Position numbers and translations under genes: made by a program. From Flavobacteriales bacterium (GTDB lineage: Bacteria; Bacteroidota; Bacteroidia; Flavobacteriales_F; PHOS-HE28), in assembly GCA_013360395.1 (NCBI GenBank), contig JABWBQ010000012.1, positions 1-64,000 on the forward strand: a stretch of 64,000 bases of DNA. Direction: 5' to 3'. The notes under the pieces were generated by a model, which was not told the origin of the DNA, did not search any database, and worked only from the letters and a program-made list of their open reading frames with translations. How positions within the stretch are numbered: the first letter of the stretch is position 1; the number at the start of each line of letters is the position of its first letter. Positions 9,777-16,647 of the stretch are shown piece after piece.

Positions 9777-9779
9777 CTA
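9777..9779 (-). other. In-frame TAG interrupting the glycoside-hydrolase-like gene
   Basis: Reading the minus strand through 9800-9760, the frame gives PSGVQKLK, TAG, GFYMKEAQW with no change of phase. The stop therefore lies inside one domain and not between two genes. It may be a real nonsense mutation, a sequencing or assembly error, or (least likely) a read-through codon. Confidence 0.8.
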
Positions 9780-10367
9780 TTTCAACTTCTGCACCCCGGA
9801 AGGGCTGGTGAGGTGCAGTAGCAGGAGCAATGAGTCGTCGGCATAGGGGTTGAGGTCGTGCGCCCGGTCGAGCAGGTTGGGCGTCACTGGGTTCTCGGGG
9901 CTGTTGCTGTAGTACCGAGCATAGAAGCTGGCGATCGCATCCCGGTATACCTGCGGCAGCCCGAGGCCGAGTTCGACCTTCTCCCATTTTGGCACATGCA
10001 GCACACCGCCGGTGACATGGGTGGCCGGATCCGGGGCGATGAGGACGAGGTCGCCCGCCGGTCCAACAGCCTCGTCGATGGTGGCCCGGAACCGCCCCTG
10101 TCCATTGAAGGTGCCCGCGTGGAAGCCGTCCATCAGTCTGACCTGGGTGGCCGAAACGAGCTCGGCATCGGCCGTACCGGCGATGGTCACCGGCGCGCTG
10201 GGGTCGCCGGGGGCGCGCAGCGCTTGGGCCACGGCCACGTGGTGCGCTCCCGAATTCCAGGTCACATTCTGCACCACATGGTCCGGGAAGGGTGTCTGCG
10301 CCATGGTGGGGAGCACGGCCAAGGGGACCGCGCCGATCCAGAGAAAGGTACGCCGAGCGGGACGCAT
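9777..10367 (-). CDS. N-terminal fragment of the same interrupted T9SS glycoside-hydrolase-like protein
   Basis: About 196 residues from ATG 10367, which overlaps the upstream stop by one base (TGATG). It has a signal peptide ending at TMAQT, then a short block with ATQVRLMDGFHAG and GQGRFRATI as in many Bacteroidota surface proteins, then the beginning of a DUF5060-like domain (VPKWEKVELGLGLPQ, LTSPSG). It stops at TAG 9777-9779; the next codons in the same frame read GFYMKEAQW, the expected continuation (family members read roughly TSPSG...GFYxKE). One base change or error would restore a protein of about 994 residues. Unlike the rest of the gene, this part has normal high GC. Confidence 0.75.
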   Translation of the reverse strand: MRPARRTFLWIGAVPLAVLPTMAQTPFPDHVVQNVTWNSGAHHVAVAQALRAPGDPSAPVTIAGTADAELVSATQVRLMDGFHAGTFNGQGRFRATIDEAVGPAGDLVLIAPDPATHVTGGVLHVPKWEKVELGLGLPQVYRDAIASFYARYYSNSPENPVTPNLLDRAHDLNPYADDSLLLLLHLTSPSGVQKLK

Positions 10368-11731
10368 CACCTGGACGTGTCGAGGGTCCTCAACCGCTGC
10401 TCCACCCGGCCCAAGCGCTCTTCGAGCTGCAGGATGTACAGCGCCTGCTGCTCGATGGTCTCCAACAGGCGGCGCTGGATATCTCCCACTTCCGCGCCAC
10501 CGCTGGCCTCCACCTCGGTCGCGGAGGGTATCCCTGGCAGGTGGTGGTGCTTATGTAGGAAGGCCCGCAGTTCGTTCAAAGGCATCAAGCGGTATCCGCT
10601 TTGGAACACATGGTCCGGCCAGGTCCCGTGCTTCACCAGCACGTCCCGTGTGGCGATACCGTCCTCCACGAACACGCGGTATTGGTCGATGGGTCCGGGT
10701 GGTGGGACCGTTCCGATGCCCAATTTTCCATCCACGGTCAACACCATCCGCGACTCATCATCCGTGATGAAGGTGACCGGATTGGGGGTTCGGGTCCCGA
10801 TCCTCGGTGTGACCTCTGGATCGCATTGTGGGTGCAGGAAAACATTCCCGTCGATCCGCCAATGTTGGTCAACCTGCGGATACGAGCCCAACGTGAGGGC
10901 GCACGGTGTAGCAGGTATGGGAAGGGCCATGGGGAGTGATCCTGCTCGCAAGATCCCGTCGGTATCGCGGTAAAGCGGTCCTTCGCCCAGCCCGGGAATG
11001 TTGAGCTTCACCTCGCCGTTCGCCAGAAGACGGATCCGCTCAAGGCCATTGGTCCGGAGGACCATGTCCTTGTTGTCGCTCGTGCCGATGAACTGCGAGG
11101 CCGGGTCCGTGCCCGCATTCCCGCTCATGGTCCAGTCGTTGCGCTGCGGTTCGCGCAGGATCAGGGTGATGCCGGCCGCCTCGCATGCGTTGGCATCGCG
11201 CACCACCACGGTGTAGTCCCGTGCGCCCAGGCCGCTGCGATCCTCCACGGTGGAGCCGTCCCTCCATTCGTAACTGTACGGCGCCACACCACCAATGGCC
11301 CCCGCATCGATGCTGCCGTTGTAGCACGAGTGGCAGCTCACGTTGAAGTCGTTCGGGTACTCGAAAGCCGTGGCTGTCCCCACCAAGAGCTCCGGCTCGC
11401 TCAGGGTGATCTCCCGTTCCACATAGCCCGTGTCACTGTCGTATACGGCCACGCGGTAGTACCCTGCGGCCACGCCGGAGATGTCCTGGGTATTGGCACC
11501 CGTGCTCCACTCGTAGGTGTAGGGCGGTGTGCCGCCGGAAACCGTGAGGTCGATGCTCCCATCCCTCCCGCCGAAGCAGGAGATCGCGAAGCCGTTGTGG
11601 TCACTGGGGTCGAGTTGTACGCTCAGGGCTTGGCCGCTGATCCCTCCAGGGATCGCGAAAAGAAGCGCGAGGATCAGCGGACTTCCACCTCCAATACCCC
11701 CCCCCCATTCGGTCCGCCGAACGCCGCGCAC
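10367..11731 (-). CDS. SprB-repeat protein with tail-fibre-like C-terminal half
   Basis: 454 residues from GTG 11731, the only in-frame start ahead of the signal sequence (SPLILALLFAIPGGISG). Residues about 40-125 and 125-200 are two SprB-type repeats, each with GGTPPYTYEWSTG or GGVAPYSYEWRDG, as in the gliding adhesin SprB. The second half (DNKDMVLRTNGLERIRLLANG, GKLGIGTVPPPG) resembles the head of phage-tail-fibre or chaperone-of-endosialidase style proteins, and the last 60 residues (AEVGDIQRRLLETIEQQ...) look like a trimeric coiled coil. No T9SS C-terminal domain is visible. It is first in a minus-strand unit with the two T9SS cargo genes. Confidence 0.72.
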   Translation of the reverse strand: MRGVRRTEWGGGIGGGSPLILALLFAIPGGISGQALSVQLDPSDHNGFAISCFGGRDGSIDLTVSGGTPPYTYEWSTGANTQDISGVAAGYYRVAVYDSDTGYVEREITLSEPELLVGTATAFEYPNDFNVSCHSCYNGSIDAGAIGGVAPYSYEWRDGSTVEDRSGLGARDYTVVVRDANACEAAGITLILREPQRNDWTMSGNAGTDPASQFIGTSDNKDMVLRTNGLERIRLLANGEVKLNIPGLGEGPLYRDTDGILRAGSLPMALPIPATPCALTLGSYPQVDQHWRIDGNVFLHPQCDPEVTPRIGTRTPNPVTFITDDESRMVLTVDGKLGIGTVPPPGPIDQYRVFVEDGIATRDVLVKHGTWPDHVFQSGYRLMPLNELRAFLHKHHHLPGIPSATEVEASGGAEVGDIQRRLLETIEQQALYILQLEERLGRVEQRLRTLDTSR

Positions 11732-11770
11732 AACGGGTGTGTGTGCACATGGTCCGGTCGTTTGATGCGG

Positions 11771-11802
11771 TGAAGCTATTCGCCCGGAAACGGAGAACCA
11801 AA
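11771..11802 (-). promoter_or_regulatory. Candidate promoter of the T9SS cassette
   Basis: On the minus strand TTTG (11799-11802) is followed after 20 bases by TAGCTTCA (11771-11778), close to the Bacteroidota -33/-7 pattern TTTG / TAnnTTTG, about 40 bases before the GTG at 11731. Confidence 0.45.
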
Positions 11803-11831
11803 TCGATCTGAGGAACGGTTTTCGGCCTCAA

Positions 11832-12115
11832 GCCGCCAGCTTACGGCTTCCAGCCGAACGCCAACGTCCACAGATGGACGCCGATGGGCACAGATGCTCG
11901 CTGGCGCTCGCCTTCAGCCTCCGGCCACCGGCTTCCGGCCGCTAGCCTACAGCTTCCAGCCAAATGCGAACGTCCGCAGATGGCCGCCGATGGCACAGAT
12001 GCTCGCTGTCGCTCGCCTCCGGCTTCCGGCCGCCGGTTTCCAGCTTCCAGCCTCCAGCCACCGGCTTCCAGCCTCCAGCCTCCAGCTTCCAGCCACCGGC
12101 TTCCAGAGGCTTGAT
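11832..12115. repeat. Degenerate direct repeat (106-base period) running into CTTCCAG/CCTCCAG satellite
   Basis: The 427-base gene-free stretch 11732-12158 holds this patch. Two copies of a roughly 106-base unit start at 11832 and 11938; both contain AACGTCC(A/G)CAGATGG, GCCGATG, CACAGATGCTCGCTG and CGCTCGCCT. From about 12041 to 12115 the sequence is a run of 7- to 8-base units (CTTCCAG, CCTCCAG, CACCGG). The CAGATG-rich core resembles dispersed intergenic repeats seen in other environmental bacterial genomes. Small frames inside it are not credible genes. Confidence 0.8.
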
Positions 12116-12146
12116 CCTCAACGAGGCCGTGAACAATGCCACTGCC

Positions 12147-12154
12147 TACCTTTG
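12147..12154 (+). promoter_or_regulatory. -7 box TACCTTTG
   Basis: Exact match to TAnnTTTG, ending only four bases before the ATG at 12159, so the transcript would have little or no leader. Confidence 0.5.
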
Positions 12155-12158
12155 CCCC

Positions 12159-12419
12159 ATGCTCCGCCGGGCCTGGCCTTTGCTGCTCCTGTTGCCCCTG
12201 CTGCTGGTCCTGCCGGCTGATGGGCTGGCCCAAGGCTGCGCCATGTGCAAGGCCACCGTGGAGGGACAGCAGCAGGCCTTCGGTGGCGAGCAGAACATCG
12301 GCCGTGGGTTGAACAGCGGCATCCTGTACCTGATGGCGGCGCCCTACGTGCTGCTCTTCCTGCTGTTCCGCAAGAAGATCGTGGGCTTCTTCAAGGAGTT
12401 CGCGAACGCCGAAGGTTGA
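12159..12419 (+). CDS. Small CxxC membrane protein of the oxidase neighbourhood
   Basis: 86 residues: signal peptide or first membrane segment (to about residue 25, DGLAQ), then GCAMCKATVEG, a glycine-rich stretch (GGEQNIGRGLNSG), one membrane segment (ILYLMAAPYVLLFLLF) and a basic tail. Short proteins with a CAMC motif and this layout are a common unnamed gene of Bacteroidota, usually in or near cytochrome oxidase assembly clusters; that link is from memory. Frame 3 is open much further upstream through the repeats, but ATG 12159 is the sensible start. Confidence 0.7.
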   Translation: MLRRAWPLLLLLPLLLVLPADGLAQGCAMCKATVEGQQQAFGGEQNIGRGLNSGILYLMAAPYVLLFLLFRKKIVGFFKEFANAEG

Positions 12420-12530
12420 ACCCCGGCGCCGAGGTCCTGGAGGCGGCGTGCTTCGAGGCTCGAGCTTCCCGGGTGCGGACATGACCCGAATGCCGATCTT
12501 CGCTCATTGCGTACGATCCCCCTTGTAGCC

Positions 12531-14594
12531 ATGATGTACCGGCACACACTCTCCATCGCCGCAGGCCTTCTGTCCGTGTTCGCCGCGCAGGCCCAGCCCA
12601 AGTCCCCCTTCACCTACCAAAAGATGCTGCTGCTGGACCGCATCAGCGGCCTGGACGTCAGCCCCGACGGGCGCTACGCGGTGTTCAACGTGCGGGCCAC
12701 CGACATGGAGAACAACAAGGGCGTGACCACGCTGTGGATGAAGGACCTCAGCGATCCGGCCAAGCCCGAGGTGAAGCTCGGCGTGTCCGAGGGTGGCGCC
12801 AACGGTGCGCAGTTCAGCCCGGACGGCCAGAGCATCTACTTCCTCTCGGGCCGCGGCAGCGACGGCATCACCCAGGTGTGGAAGACCGACCTGAAGGGGG
12901 AGATGGCGGCGCAGGTCACCACCCTGCCGCTGGACGTGGGCAGCTTCCGCATCACCCCGGACGGCAAGGGCCTCGTGGTCTCCCTGGCGGTGTTCCCGGA
13001 GTGCAAGGGCAATGAGATCGCCTGTACCGTGGAGCGGAACGAGGCCCGCAAGAAGGACAAGGCCACCGGCACGGTGTACACCAGGATGTTCGTGCGCCAC
13101 TGGTCCACCTGGGAGGACGGCACGCGCAACCACCTCTTTTACGTGCCCATGGCCGGCGGCACGCCGGTGGCGATCACCGACGGACTGGACGGTGACGTGC
13201 CCTCCAAGCCGTGGGGCGATGAAGGCGACTACTGGATCGCGCCCGATTCGAGGACCGTGTACTACAGCGTGCGCACGGCGGGCACCACCGAGCCGTGGAG
13301 CACCAACTTCGACATCTGGAGCGTGCCCATCACCGGCGGCACGGCTACCAACCTCACCGCGGAGAACAAGGCCTGGGATGCAAGCCCGCGCCTTTCGCCG
13401 GATGGCAAGACCTTGGCCTACCTGGCCATGCAGCGGCCCGGCTTCGAGGCCGACCGCTTTTGGATCAAGCTGCGCGACCTGGCCACCGGCAAGGTGACCA
13501 CGCTGGCCGGCGACTGGGACCGTAGCGTAGGCGCGATGAAATGGAGCAAGGACGGCAGGAGCCTGCTGGTGACGGCGCAGGACGTGGGCCGCACCAAGCT
13601 CTTCCGGATCGACGTGAAGAAGGGCACCGTCACGCCGCTGAGCAAGGATGGCCACATGGACGCCTTCTTCGAAACGCCCAAGGGCTTCGTGTTCCTGAAG
13701 AGCGGCCTCAACAACCCCTCGCAACTGTTCGCCGCCAAGCCCAAGGCCAAGCTGATCGATGAGGGTGCGACCAAGCTCACCGCCATCAACAAGGAGCTGG
13801 AAACGCTCGCCTTCGGCCAATACGAACAGTTCAGCTTCCCCGGCTGGAACAACGAGACGGTGCACGGCTACGTGATCAAGCCCGCCAACTATGTGGAAGG
13901 GAAGAAGTACCCCGTGGCCTTCCTGATCCATGGCGGTCCGCAGGGCAGCTTCAGCGAGTCGTGGAGTTTCCGCTGGAACCCGCAGACCTACGCCGGCGCG
14001 GGCTACGCCGTGGTGATGATCGACTTCCACGGCAGCACCGGCTACGGACAGGCCTTCACCGATGCCATCAGCCAGCACTGGGGCGACCGTCCGCTGGAGG
14101 ACCTGCAGAAGGGCTGGGCCTACGCGCTGAAGACCTATCCCTTCCTGGACGGCGACCGCGCGGCCGCGCTGGGCGCCAGCTACGGCGGCTTCATGGTGAA
14201 CTGGATCGCCGGTGTCTGGCGGGATGCCTTTAAGTGCCTGGTGTCGCACAACGGCGTCTTCGACCAGCGTGCCATGGGCTATTCCACCGAGGAGCTCTGG
14301 TTCACCGACTGTGAGGTGGGCACGGACGTGTTCAACCACCCGGAGGCCTACGACAAGTTCAACCCCGTGATGCACGCCAAGGATTGGAGCGTGCCCATGT
14401 TGGTGATCCACTCCGACCACGACTACCGCATCCCGCTGTCGCAGGGGCTGGGCGTGTTCACCGCCTTGCAGGCCAAGGGCATCCCCTCGGAGTTCCTGCG
14501 TTTCCCCGACGAGAACCACTGGGTGCTGAAGCCGCAGAACTCACGCATGTGGCATGACACGGTGTTCGGGTGGCTGGAGAAGTACTTGAAGTAG
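12531..14594 (+). CDS. S9 family serine peptidase (acylaminoacyl / dipeptidyl peptidase type)
   Basis: 687 residues from ATG 12531 (ATG 12534 equally possible; a TTG further up is unlikely). Signal peptide ends near VFAAQA. The N-terminal part is a WD40-like seven-bladed propeller with TolB-like repeats (LDVSPDGRYAVF, AQFSPDGQSIYFLSG, PRLSPDGKTLAYL), the C-terminal part an alpha/beta hydrolase with Ser550 in GASYGGF, Asp631 in HSDHDYRIP and His663 in DENHWV. It probably trims peptides taken up in the periplasm. It is a single gene with no obvious operon partner. Confidence 0.9.
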   Translation: MMYRHTLSIAAGLLSVFAAQAQPKSPFTYQKMLLLDRISGLDVSPDGRYAVFNVRATDMENNKGVTTLWMKDLSDPAKPEVKLGVSEGGANGAQFSPDGQSIYFLSGRGSDGITQVWKTDLKGEMAAQVTTLPLDVGSFRITPDGKGLVVSLAVFPECKGNEIACTVERNEARKKDKATGTVYTRMFVRHWSTWEDGTRNHLFYVPMAGGTPVAITDGLDGDVPSKPWGDEGDYWIAPDSRTVYYSVRTAGTTEPWSTNFDIWSVPITGGTATNLTAENKAWDASPRLSPDGKTLAYLAMQRPGFEADRFWIKLRDLATGKVTTLAGDWDRSVGAMKWSKDGRSLLVTAQDVGRTKLFRIDVKKGTVTPLSKDGHMDAFFETPKGFVFLKSGLNNPSQLFAAKPKAKLIDEGATKLTAINKELETLAFGQYEQFSFPGWNNETVHGYVIKPANYVEGKKYPVAFLIHGGPQGSFSESWSFRWNPQTYAGAGYAVVMIDFHGSTGYGQAFTDAISQHWGDRPLEDLQKGWAYALKTYPFLDGDRAAALGASYGGFMVNWIAGVWRDAFKCLVSHNGVFDQRAMGYSTEELWFTDCEVGTDVFNHPEAYDKFNPVMHAKDWSVPMLVIHSDHDYRIPLSQGLGVFTALQAKGIPSEFLRFPDENHWVLKPQNSRMWHDTVFGWLEKYLK

Positions 14595-14617
14595 CGCACG
14601 TCCATTCGCGACCGTTG

Positions 14618-14625
14618 TATCTTCG
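14618..14625 (+). promoter_or_regulatory. -7 box TATCTTCG with flanking direct repeat
   Basis: TATCTTCG lies four bases before the antitoxin ATG. It sits between two copies of CGTTGTAT (14613-14620 and 14624-14631), a direct repeat at 11-base spacing that could be an operator for autoregulation. The role is inferred. Confidence 0.4.
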
Positions 14626-14629
14626 TTGT

Positions 14630-14806
14630 ATGGTGGTGGTCATCAAACGGGGCATGTCGAAGCAGCGCATCCAGGTGCAACTGCGGAAACTGCGCACGCA
14701 GCGGGCCAAAGCGCAGAAGCCTGTTGACGTCTACAAGTATGTAGGTGTCCTCAAGCTCGACGAAGATCCTGTTGCACTCCAGCGCAAGTGGCGGGATGAG
14801 TGGTGA
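14630..14806 (+). CDS. Small antitoxin of a VapBC-type pair
   Basis: 58 residues beginning MVVVIKRGMSKQRIQ, rich in Lys/Arg, with the second half VYKYVGVLKLDEDPVALQRKWRDEW, the typical toxin-wrapping tail of short Bacteroidota antitoxins. No classical ribbon-helix-helix or AbrB signature is obvious, so the call rests on size and on position directly before a PIN toxin. The coding sequence overlaps the toxin start by 11 bases, which favours coupled translation. Confidence 0.65.
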   Translation: MVVVIKRGMSKQRIQVQLRKLRTQRAKAQKPVDVYKYVGVLKLDEDPVALQRKWRDEW

Positions 14807-15170
14807 GAGCCTGGTGTTGGACACCAACGTGGCCCTCTTTCTCCTTCGTGGGGACAGGTCCGCCGCAGATGCGATCGCAGGTCAACGGGTGGTGATCTCC
14901 TTCATCACGTACATGGAGCTGCTCAGTAAGCCTGGCATGAGCCGAGCAGAGACCAAGGCCGTGACCGCGTTCGTGAACGAGTGGCCGATGATCGAGCTGG
15001 ATGCCCGGATCATGGAGGAGGCCATCCGTTTGCGGAAGACCTACCGCTTGAAGATCCCGGATGCCATCGTGGCCGCCACGGCCTTGACACAACAGATCCC
15101 TTTGCTCACCGCCGATGGCGACTTCGAGCGGATCAAGGACGAGGTCGCGGTGTTGATGTACGAGGTGTAG
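14796..15170 (+). CDS. PIN-domain ribonuclease toxin (VapC type)
   Basis: 124 residues. The PIN acidic residues are present: Asp9 in VLDTNV, Glu41 in YMELL, Asp89 in KIPDAIVAATA and Asp107 in LLTADGDF. PIN toxins cut RNA (often tRNA) when the antitoxin is removed. All catalytic positions are intact, so the enzyme is expected to be active. It overlaps the antitoxin by 11 bases and ends 36 bases before the -33 element of the metH promoter. Confidence 0.85.
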   Translation: MSGESLVLDTNVALFLLRGDRSAADAIAGQRVVISFITYMELLSKPGMSRAETKAVTAFVNEWPMIELDARIMEEAIRLRKTYRLKIPDAIVAATALTQQIPLLTADGDFERIKDEVAVLMYEV

Positions 15171-15204
15171 GTGCCCGGTCATCAACCGCCCACCAACGGG
15201 CAAC

Positions 15205-15234
15205 TTGAAGAGCACGCCAACGCTCTTATCTTCG
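15205..15234 (+). promoter_or_regulatory. Promoter of the metH leader
   Basis: TTG at 15205-15207, 19 bases, then TATCTTCG at 15227-15234, a good Bacteroidota -33/-7 pair. Transcription would begin around 15240, just before the riboswitch. The gene-free stretch 15171-15606 consists of this promoter, the SAM-I riboswitch, its terminator and an inverted repeat. Confidence 0.6.
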
Positions 15235-15251
15235 CACCGCGTTCTTTCCAT

Positions 15252-15393
15252 CGCTTATCCAGAAAGGCAGAGGGACTGGCCCTGTGAAGCCTTGGCAACC
15301 TTCGTCCCGCCGAAGTCCGTGAAAGCGGACGCAGGCGGACGTCCGACGATAGGTGCTAAATCCAGCTCCGGATGTTTCCGGGGAAAGATGAGC
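15252..15393 (+). promoter_or_regulatory. SAM-I (S-box) riboswitch aptamer
   Basis: The conserved S-box elements appear in order: CTTATCCAGAAAGGCAGAGG, GACTGGCCCTGTGAAGCC, TTGGCAACC, AGGTGCTAAATCCAGC and GGAAAGATGAG. The P1 helix pairs GCTTATC (15253-15259) with GATGAGC (15387-15393). Binding of S-adenosylmethionine stabilises P1. It sits directly upstream of the first methionine synthase gene, so it should lower expression when SAM is abundant. Confidence 0.95.
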
Positions 15394-15430
15394 CGTGATC
15401 AGGTCGCGATCCTCCTTCGGGAATAGTGCA

Positions 15431-15460
15431 GCCTCATCCGGAACATCGGGTGGGGCTTTT
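15431..15460 (+). terminator. Intrinsic terminator of the SAM-I riboswitch
   Basis: GCCTCATCCG (15431-15440) pairs along all ten bases (two G-U pairs) with CGGGTGGGGC (15447-15456) across a six-base loop, followed by TTTTGTCTTT. The P1 3' strand GATGAG (15387-15392) can instead pair with CTCATC (15433-15438) inside the terminator arm, giving an antiterminator when SAM is absent. This is a transcriptional OFF switch. Confidence 0.88.
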
Positions 15461-15473
15461 GTCTTTCTGGGAT

Positions 15474-15572
15474 GCGGTGAAGGTGGTGAGGGTGGAAAGA
15501 ATGGTGAGAAAGCACCGGGCAAGCCGTGGCTCTCTTTCTCACCACTCTCACCCTTTTCACCCTTCTCACCGC
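15474..15572. repeat. Long imperfect inverted repeat in the metH leader
   Basis: Arms of 39 bases (15474-15512 and 15534-15572) match at 29 of 39 positions when one is reversed and complemented, around a 21-base loop; both are made of GGTGAGGGTG-like or CACCCTTCTCACC-like triplet-rich sequence. It lies after the riboswitch terminator and ends 34 bases before the ATG of the first metH gene, so it could fold in the mRNA and affect translation, or be a dispersed REP-like element. Confidence 0.65.
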
Positions 15573-15606
15573 ATTCAGCACGGAAAGCACGCACAAACGC
15601 ACCACG

Positions 15607-16608
15607 ATGACCACCCTCGAACGCATCGCCCAAGAACGCATCCTCGTCCTCGACGGGGCCATGGGCACCATGATCCAACGCCTCGGCCTGAAGGAGGAGG
15701 ACTTCCACCCCAAAGGCATGGAGGACCACAAGGTCCTGCTCAAGGGCAACAACGAACTGCTCTCGCTCTCGCGGCCCGACGCGATCCGCAAGATCCACGA
15801 GCAATACCTGGAGGCCGGTGCCGACATCATCGAGACCAACACCTTTAGCGCCACCAGCATCGCCCAGGCCGAGCACGAATGCAGCCACCTGGCCCGCGCG
15901 ATGAACCTGGCCTCCGTGCGCCTGGCCAAGGAAGCCTGCGCCAAGTACACCGCGATGGATCCCGCCAAACCGCGCTTCGTGGCCGGTGCCATCGGGCCCA
16001 TGAACAAGACCGCCTCGCTCAGCCCCGATGTGAACGACCCCGGCTTCCGCGCCGTCACCTTCGACCAGCTCGTGGCCGCCTACAAGGAACAGGTGGAGGC
16101 CATGCTGGATGCCGACGTGGACATCCTGCTCGTGGAGACCATCTTCGACACGCTCAACGCCAAGGCCGCCTTCTACGCCATCGACGAGGTGTTCGAGGCA
16201 CGGGGCAAGCGCGTGCCGCTCATGTGCAGCGTCACCATCACCGATGCCAGCGGGCGCACGCTCAGCGGCCAGACCATCGAGGCCTTCCTCATCAGCATGC
16301 AGCATGTGCCGCTCTTCAGCATGGGCCTCAACTGCGCGCTGGGCGCGGCCCAGATGCGTCCCTACCTGGAAGTGATCGCCGAGCAGAGCCCCTGCCGCGT
16401 GAGCATCTACCCCAACGCCGGCCTGCCCGACCAGATGGGTGAATACCGCGAAACGCCCGATGTCACCGCGCGCCTCGTGGGCGAGTTCATGGCCAACGGC
16501 TGGGTGAACATCGTGGGCGGGTGTTGCGGGACCACGCCGGAGCACATTGCAGCGCTGGCGGCGGAAGCGAAGAAGCATCAACCTCGTAAGGCTCCGGTGC
16601 TGGTATGA
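15607..16608 (+). CDS. metH: Methionine synthase, homocysteine-binding half (split MetH)
   Basis: 333 residues from ATG 15607 (MTTLERIAQERILVLDGAMG); the frame opens earlier at 15526 but that stretch is inverted-repeat sequence. It is the homocysteine S-methyltransferase barrel: DGAMGTM near the start, and zinc ligands in GLNCALGA and GGCCGTTPEH. It supplies the homocysteine site for cobalamin-dependent methionine synthesis, with the other domains encoded by the gene at 17244. Such a two-gene arrangement is usual in Bacteroidota. Controlled by the SAM-I riboswitch upstream. Confidence 0.93.
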   Translation: MTTLERIAQERILVLDGAMGTMIQRLGLKEEDFHPKGMEDHKVLLKGNNELLSLSRPDAIRKIHEQYLEAGADIIETNTFSATSIAQAEHECSHLARAMNLASVRLAKEACAKYTAMDPAKPRFVAGAIGPMNKTASLSPDVNDPGFRAVTFDQLVAAYKEQVEAMLDADVDILLVETIFDTLNAKAAFYAIDEVFEARGKRVPLMCSVTITDASGRTLSGQTIEAFLISMQHVPLFSMGLNCALGAAQMRPYLEVIAEQSPCRVSIYPNAGLPDQMGEYRETPDVTARLVGEFMANGWVNIVGGCCGTTPEHIAALAAEAKKHQPRKAPVLV

Positions 16609-16613
16609 GTGCA

Positions 16614-16641
16614 TCACCACAGAGGCACAGAGGGCACAGAG
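16614..16641 (+). repeat. Left copy of the CACAGAGG repeat flanking the GxxExxY gene
   Basis: A 28-base sequence (TCACCACAGAGGCACAGAGG then GCACAGAG) begins five bases after the metH-N stop. It is the exact reverse complement of the core of the units at 17144 and 17197, so the gene between is bracketed by inverted repeats. Confidence 0.9.
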
Positions 16642-16647
16642 GAGGGG

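Noticed and set aside
11884-12220. Small plus-strand frames of 76 and 108 codons
   Set aside because: They translate the short-period repeat (PPASSLQPPASS-like products) and have no start signal.
11841-12482. Minus-strand frame of 213 codons
   Set aside because: Antisense to the CxxC gene and through the satellite; the product is a repeat of LEAGGWRLEAGG type.
15526-15606. N-terminal extension of metH-N by 27 residues
   Set aside because: The extension reads the right arm of an inverted repeat; the family starts at MTTLERIAQ.
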